Source: Stratiolaelaps scimitus (lineage: Eukaryota > Arthropoda > Arachnida > Mesostigmata > Laelapidae). Taken from it: 64,000 bases of DNA. Of this stretch, positions 61,418 to 64,000 are shown one piece after another. The notes under the pieces were generated by a model that saw nothing but the letters and a program-made list of their open reading frames with translations, was not told the origin of the DNA and did no database searches. Each line of letters begins with the position of its first letter. Positions within the stretch are counted from its first letter, which is position 1. The stretch covers positions 186,001-250,000 of the forward strand of contig JABWDB010000065.1 of NCBI GenBank assembly GCA_019614645.1. Direction: 5' to 3'. The position numbers and the translations under genes are program-made.

Positions 61418-62020
61418 ATGAGACTCGTTCAAGTGCTAACCATTTGGTTGTTCATTATACAACTACTACTGTTGGAACGTGTTGAATGCAAGAAAAAAAA
61501 GCCAATTGTGTCGAAGCGTTCAAAGCAATTTCTCGAATCGCCGTTTAATCCCTGCGGAGAGAGCCGTCTTCTCAACCCCGTTGAAACTGTGAAAGCACAC
61601 GCGCTTGCAACGAAGATTTTTGCTTCTTGCGGTAAAGACGTCATTCTCCGGTACTCGGAAGTGTTCAACATACCTGCAATAGCACTCTACCCTCTAAGCA
61701 AAGTCATGTGCATTGCTGTGCATTTTATCTACGCCTATTTTTCAGAAAACGCAGAAAACCCGCACAGACTCAGTAAAAGCCAAAAACCCGGACCCATGTT
61801 TTATGTTTCCCAAACGATGGTCCACTTTATGAAACATGGGGGTAAGTTATTTCTCGTGCCCCTTGGCGGTGGCAAGTACTACCAATTTGACTGGTCGTTT
61901 CTTGAAGAGATCGGTCAGGCAATGACTCATTGCGTCTTTCAGTCGGCCAATGGCGGCCCACCTCTGGACGGAGATTACCTCATACACGCTATAAAACATA
62001 CCCGTTACCTCCTGCTTTGA
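61418..62020 (+). CDS. gene B: secreted protein, paralogue of gene A
   Basis: An intact single exon encodes 200 residues with a signal peptide (core TIWLFIIQLLLL) and a basic KKKK start to the mature part. An ATG four codons upstream (61406) is in frame, but the ATG at 61418 aligns with the ATG of gene A. Shared motifs are FLESPFN, RLLNPVE, FNIPAIALYP, GGKLF-VPLG-GK, NGGPP-DGD and the RYL-L end. The five cysteine positions of gene A are kept. The first 60 residues after the signal peptide and the last 25 change least, while the middle (residues 120-140) varies most. The 3' flank is duplicated behind copy C. Secretion is inferred. The family and function are unknown to me. Confidence 0.8.
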   Translation: MRLVQVLTIWLFIIQLLLLERVECKKKKPIVSKRSKQFLESPFNPCGESRLLNPVETVKAHALATKIFASCGKDVILRYSEVFNIPAIALYPLSKVMCIAVHFIYAYFSENAENPHRLSKSQKPGPMFYVSQTMVHFMKHGGKLFLVPLGGGKYYQFDWSFLEEIGQAMTHCVFQSANGGPPLDGDYLIHAIKHTRYLLL

Positions 62021-62334
62021 TTGGTCCTGGACTCTCCATCCTGGATCAAATGGGCCACGGGTAGCAAGTGTATCCATCAGTTACGCTGTAGTAAATTGAA
62101 CATGGAGAACGAAGCAAAATTAAGGACCATTCAGACTAATCGGACATTAAAATGGCTGTGATTATCTAATGAACTATGTGCTTTTAATTCCATCAGTGTT
62201 TAATACTACATTCACTTATTGATCAAATACCGTTTAGGCTAAATGAAGACAAGCACAGTGCTTTTATCATTTGGAATACACCCCACTTGCGTAGGAATTT
62301 GCACCAATATTCTAAATTGAGCTTTTATTGAAAT

Positions 62335-62406
62335 TATTTTTTAGCCAATTTCTTCATTATCGAGCCCGAGAGGAGCGGGCAGAAAAGGAAGTTTATTCTT
62401 CGGTAG
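62335..62406 (+). repeat. R block copy fused to copy C
   Basis: The sequence ttcttcattatcgagcccga gaggagcg and aaaggaagtttattcttcgg matches the other R blocks. It ends exactly where the gene fragment begins, at a shared ggtagtacta / caagtacta-like sequence. Confidence 0.65.
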
Positions 62407-62550
62407 TACTACCAATTTGACTGGTCGTTTCTTGAAGGGTTCGGCGTGGCAGTGGCTCATTGCGTCCTGCAGTCGGCCAATGGCGGCCCACCTCTAGACG
62501 GAGATTATCTCATACACACTATAAAACATGTCCGTTACCTCCTGCTTTGA
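62407..62550 (+). pseudogene. copy C: 3' fragment of the gene A/B family
   Basis: The 47 codons from tactaccaatttgactgg to the TGA read YYQFDWSFLEGFGVAVAHCV then LQSANGGPPLDGDYLIHTI and KHVRYLLL. This corresponds to the last quarter of gene B with about nine substitutions. An in-frame TAG (62404-62406) lies immediately before. The signal peptide and the first three quarters are missing, so it makes no complete family member. Copy C is closer to gene B than to gene A. Confidence 0.75.
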
Positions 62551-62700
62551 TTGTCCCTGGACTCCTCATCCTGGCATCGACTTGGTCACATGCAGCAAGC
62601 GTATCCATCTGCTACGCTGCAGTAAATTCAATACGAGAAACGAAGCAAAGTCATTCAGACTAATCGGACATTAAAATGGCTGTGATTGTTTTTTTGAACT
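62551..62700 (+). repeat. duplicated 3' flank of genes B and C
   Basis: The sequence cctggactcctcatcctggc, tatccatctgctacgctg and cattcagactaatcggaca then ttaaaatggctgtgatt matches 62021-62165 behind gene B, with small gaps. Confidence 0.7.
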
Positions 62701-62705
62701 ATGTG

Positions 62706-62945
62706 ATTTTAGCGCATTTCTTCATTATCGAGTCCGAAAGGAGCGGACAAAAAAGAAGGAAGTTTATCCTTCGGTAGTGACTATGGCTGAAGGAGTTATG
62801 TTAGTTCTGAGGGGACGATGCAGTATTTTCATGTAAAATTCTATGCGATGGTATTGATACCATGACCACGAACAGAGGTCAAAGTTGAGCTTGTGGTAAT
62901 GGAACAGGCAATGTGACTAATAACTAGCAATTTGAAACATAATAG
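62706..62945 (+). repeat. R block copy downstream of copy C
   Basis: It begins ttagcgcatttcttcattat with gagtccgaaaggagcgg and runs through gttatgttagttctgagggg and acgatgcagtattttcat. It continues into gaggtcaaagttgagcttg and ggtaatggaacaggcaat, which are also present near 34.4 and 37.77 kb. Confidence 0.65.
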
Positions 62946-63512
62946 TGGTATAAATGTATGCCTCTCAGCCCACAATCCTCTAATATCGGGATTATGGCCT
63001 CAGTGTGCTGGCACTCTTAATGTTGACTCTTGATTTCACGTTCGTCGTTTAGATCAGCTGTTTGGGGATTGTCTTTCAGAGTTCCTAATGTACACTGAGT
63101 AAGTTATTGGTCTGAAGTGTAATATGGCACGACCCTTATGGTGTTGCAACAGTGCCTTTAGTGATATACATTGATCCGTCCTCTCCTTAAGGTGAGTCAC
63201 ATGTCTCAATCTGTTTGGTTATAATTATCCATTTCCTGTAATATAATTAATTAAGTTTAATAATCGTTAGGATATTGTTGAATAAATTACCGAAGAATTG
63301 AATACAACTCGTAATTAAGAGTGAAGGGTGTTTTCACCTTCTTCAGCTGTTCCTGGTCCTCTCCAACCATATTCTATAGTCACTTGTTATTGATAGGATC
63401 TACCTTTCCGTGTATCTTATTTCGTGACACGTATCATTGTTATGACCTATGATATCAATAATAGTGACATTATTATTATGAGGTTAAGGTTAAAAGTTCT
63501 ATTGATGTATCA
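62946..63512. other. non-coding, duplicated flanking DNA
   Basis: No gene is seen. The segment tcgggattatggcctcagt (about 62987-63005) repeats 60457-60476. Confidence 0.45.
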
Positions 63513-63625
63513 AAGGAACTGCAGTTTTACGATGGTTAAATTCTCATATATGTCACGTTGCGAAACTCGAACCTGCGGCCTCTGGCTTTTTGTAGCCAGA
63601 GACTTAACCACCGTCCAGGCCACTG
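63513..63625 (-). repeat. SINE2, tRNA-like repeat, minus strand
   Basis: On the minus strand it shows gtggcctggacggtggttaa, then ctctggct / agccagag pairing around acaaaa, then gcaggttcgagtttcg. That is a tRNA-like order of A box, anticodon arm and B box. It differs in sequence from SINE1, and its leader (cagttttacgatggttaaat) is shared with 60640-60745. A functional tRNA is unlikely because the acceptor and T stems do not pair cleanly. Confidence 0.5.
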
Positions 63626-63811
63626 CACTTACGCAGGTGTTCTGAGGAAGTCGATTGGTTTCTCAGAGATCGCATTGGGTACCGGAATTGGCGATTCAAC
63701 CTTGAAGCTGTGCATATATAGAGAGTGAAACTCCAACGGGAATCCGCATCGTCTCGGGCGATCTGCATTCTGGTCCGATGGATGGGCTAGCTCCCAGAGA
63801 TCTGGACTGAC

Positions 63812-63872
63812 TCACTGCCAACGTTTAACGTCTACGGTACTGCTCTTGCCATTGCTTCATAAGACGGAGCTG
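63812..63872 (-). repeat. SINE1 tail fragment, minus strand
   Basis: The sequence ctgccaacgtttaacgtcta, cggtactgctc and attgcttcataagacgg is the reverse complement of the 3' half of SINE1. Confidence 0.65.
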
Positions 63873-64000
63873 CCAGAGACCTATCAGCTGTGCAGTCGTC
63901 ACTCTGACCCCAATTCTTTAAATTAAGTTCTTAATGAGGTAAGGTGGTCTACCCTTCCGGTCCTTCAGAACATAAATCAGAAGTTCATTTAGTTGGGGCT

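Overview
This is eukaryotic nuclear DNA, most likely from an arthropod and possibly a mite or other chelicerate; the taxon is an inference. The evidence is long TA dinucleotide runs every few kilobases, tRNA-derived SINE-like repeats, decayed non-LTR retrotransposons (LINEs), short exons with GT..AG junctions, AATAAA signals and very low coding density. There are no bacterial operons, ribosome binding sites, rRNAs, canonical tRNAs or CRISPR arrays.

Region by region: 0-18 kb is mostly non-coding, with a SINE copy, a multiply broken LINE (3.4-5.3 kb), an open-frame cluster (11.8-12.5 kb), a three-hairpin element with an A-rich tail (15.6-15.8 kb) and a small prepropeptide-like exon (16.1-16.35 kb). 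At 18.3-21.5 kb lie a 5'-truncated LINE end, two short coding-like frames and a reverse transcriptase fragment. At 24.3-25.1 kb is an A+T-rich block full of TAAT/ATTA cores. At 26.6-28.1 kb (minus strand) are two exons of a small secreted histidine-rich protein; its first exon was not found. At 30-34 kb are triplet-repeat and GC-rich blocks that look like promoter or UTR sequence. At 47.2-48.2 kb (minus) is a decayed LINE, and at 53.0-53.5 kb are the last two exons of a single-pass membrane protein.

The most interesting part is a duplicated locus. Two intact single-exon genes, 35.79-36.39 kb (A) and 61.42-62.02 kb (B), encode secreted proteins of about 200 residues that are about 58 percent identical after the signal peptide (hand count) and belong to no family I recognise. 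A 3' fragment (62.41-62.55 kb) and a 5' fragment (35.55-35.64 kb) of the same gene lie beside them. A non-coding block (the R block, starting near 34.16, 36.75, 60.35, 62.34 and 62.71 kb) recurs around the copies, so the genes have been duplicated together with flanking DNA and partly broken. A 72-nt hairpin of precursor-microRNA size lies 0.7 kb upstream of gene A.

Outside these loci most of the window is intronic or intergenic sequence in which I see no supportable gene. Many open frames in GC-rich or repeat-rich blocks are open on several frames at once and were not called.
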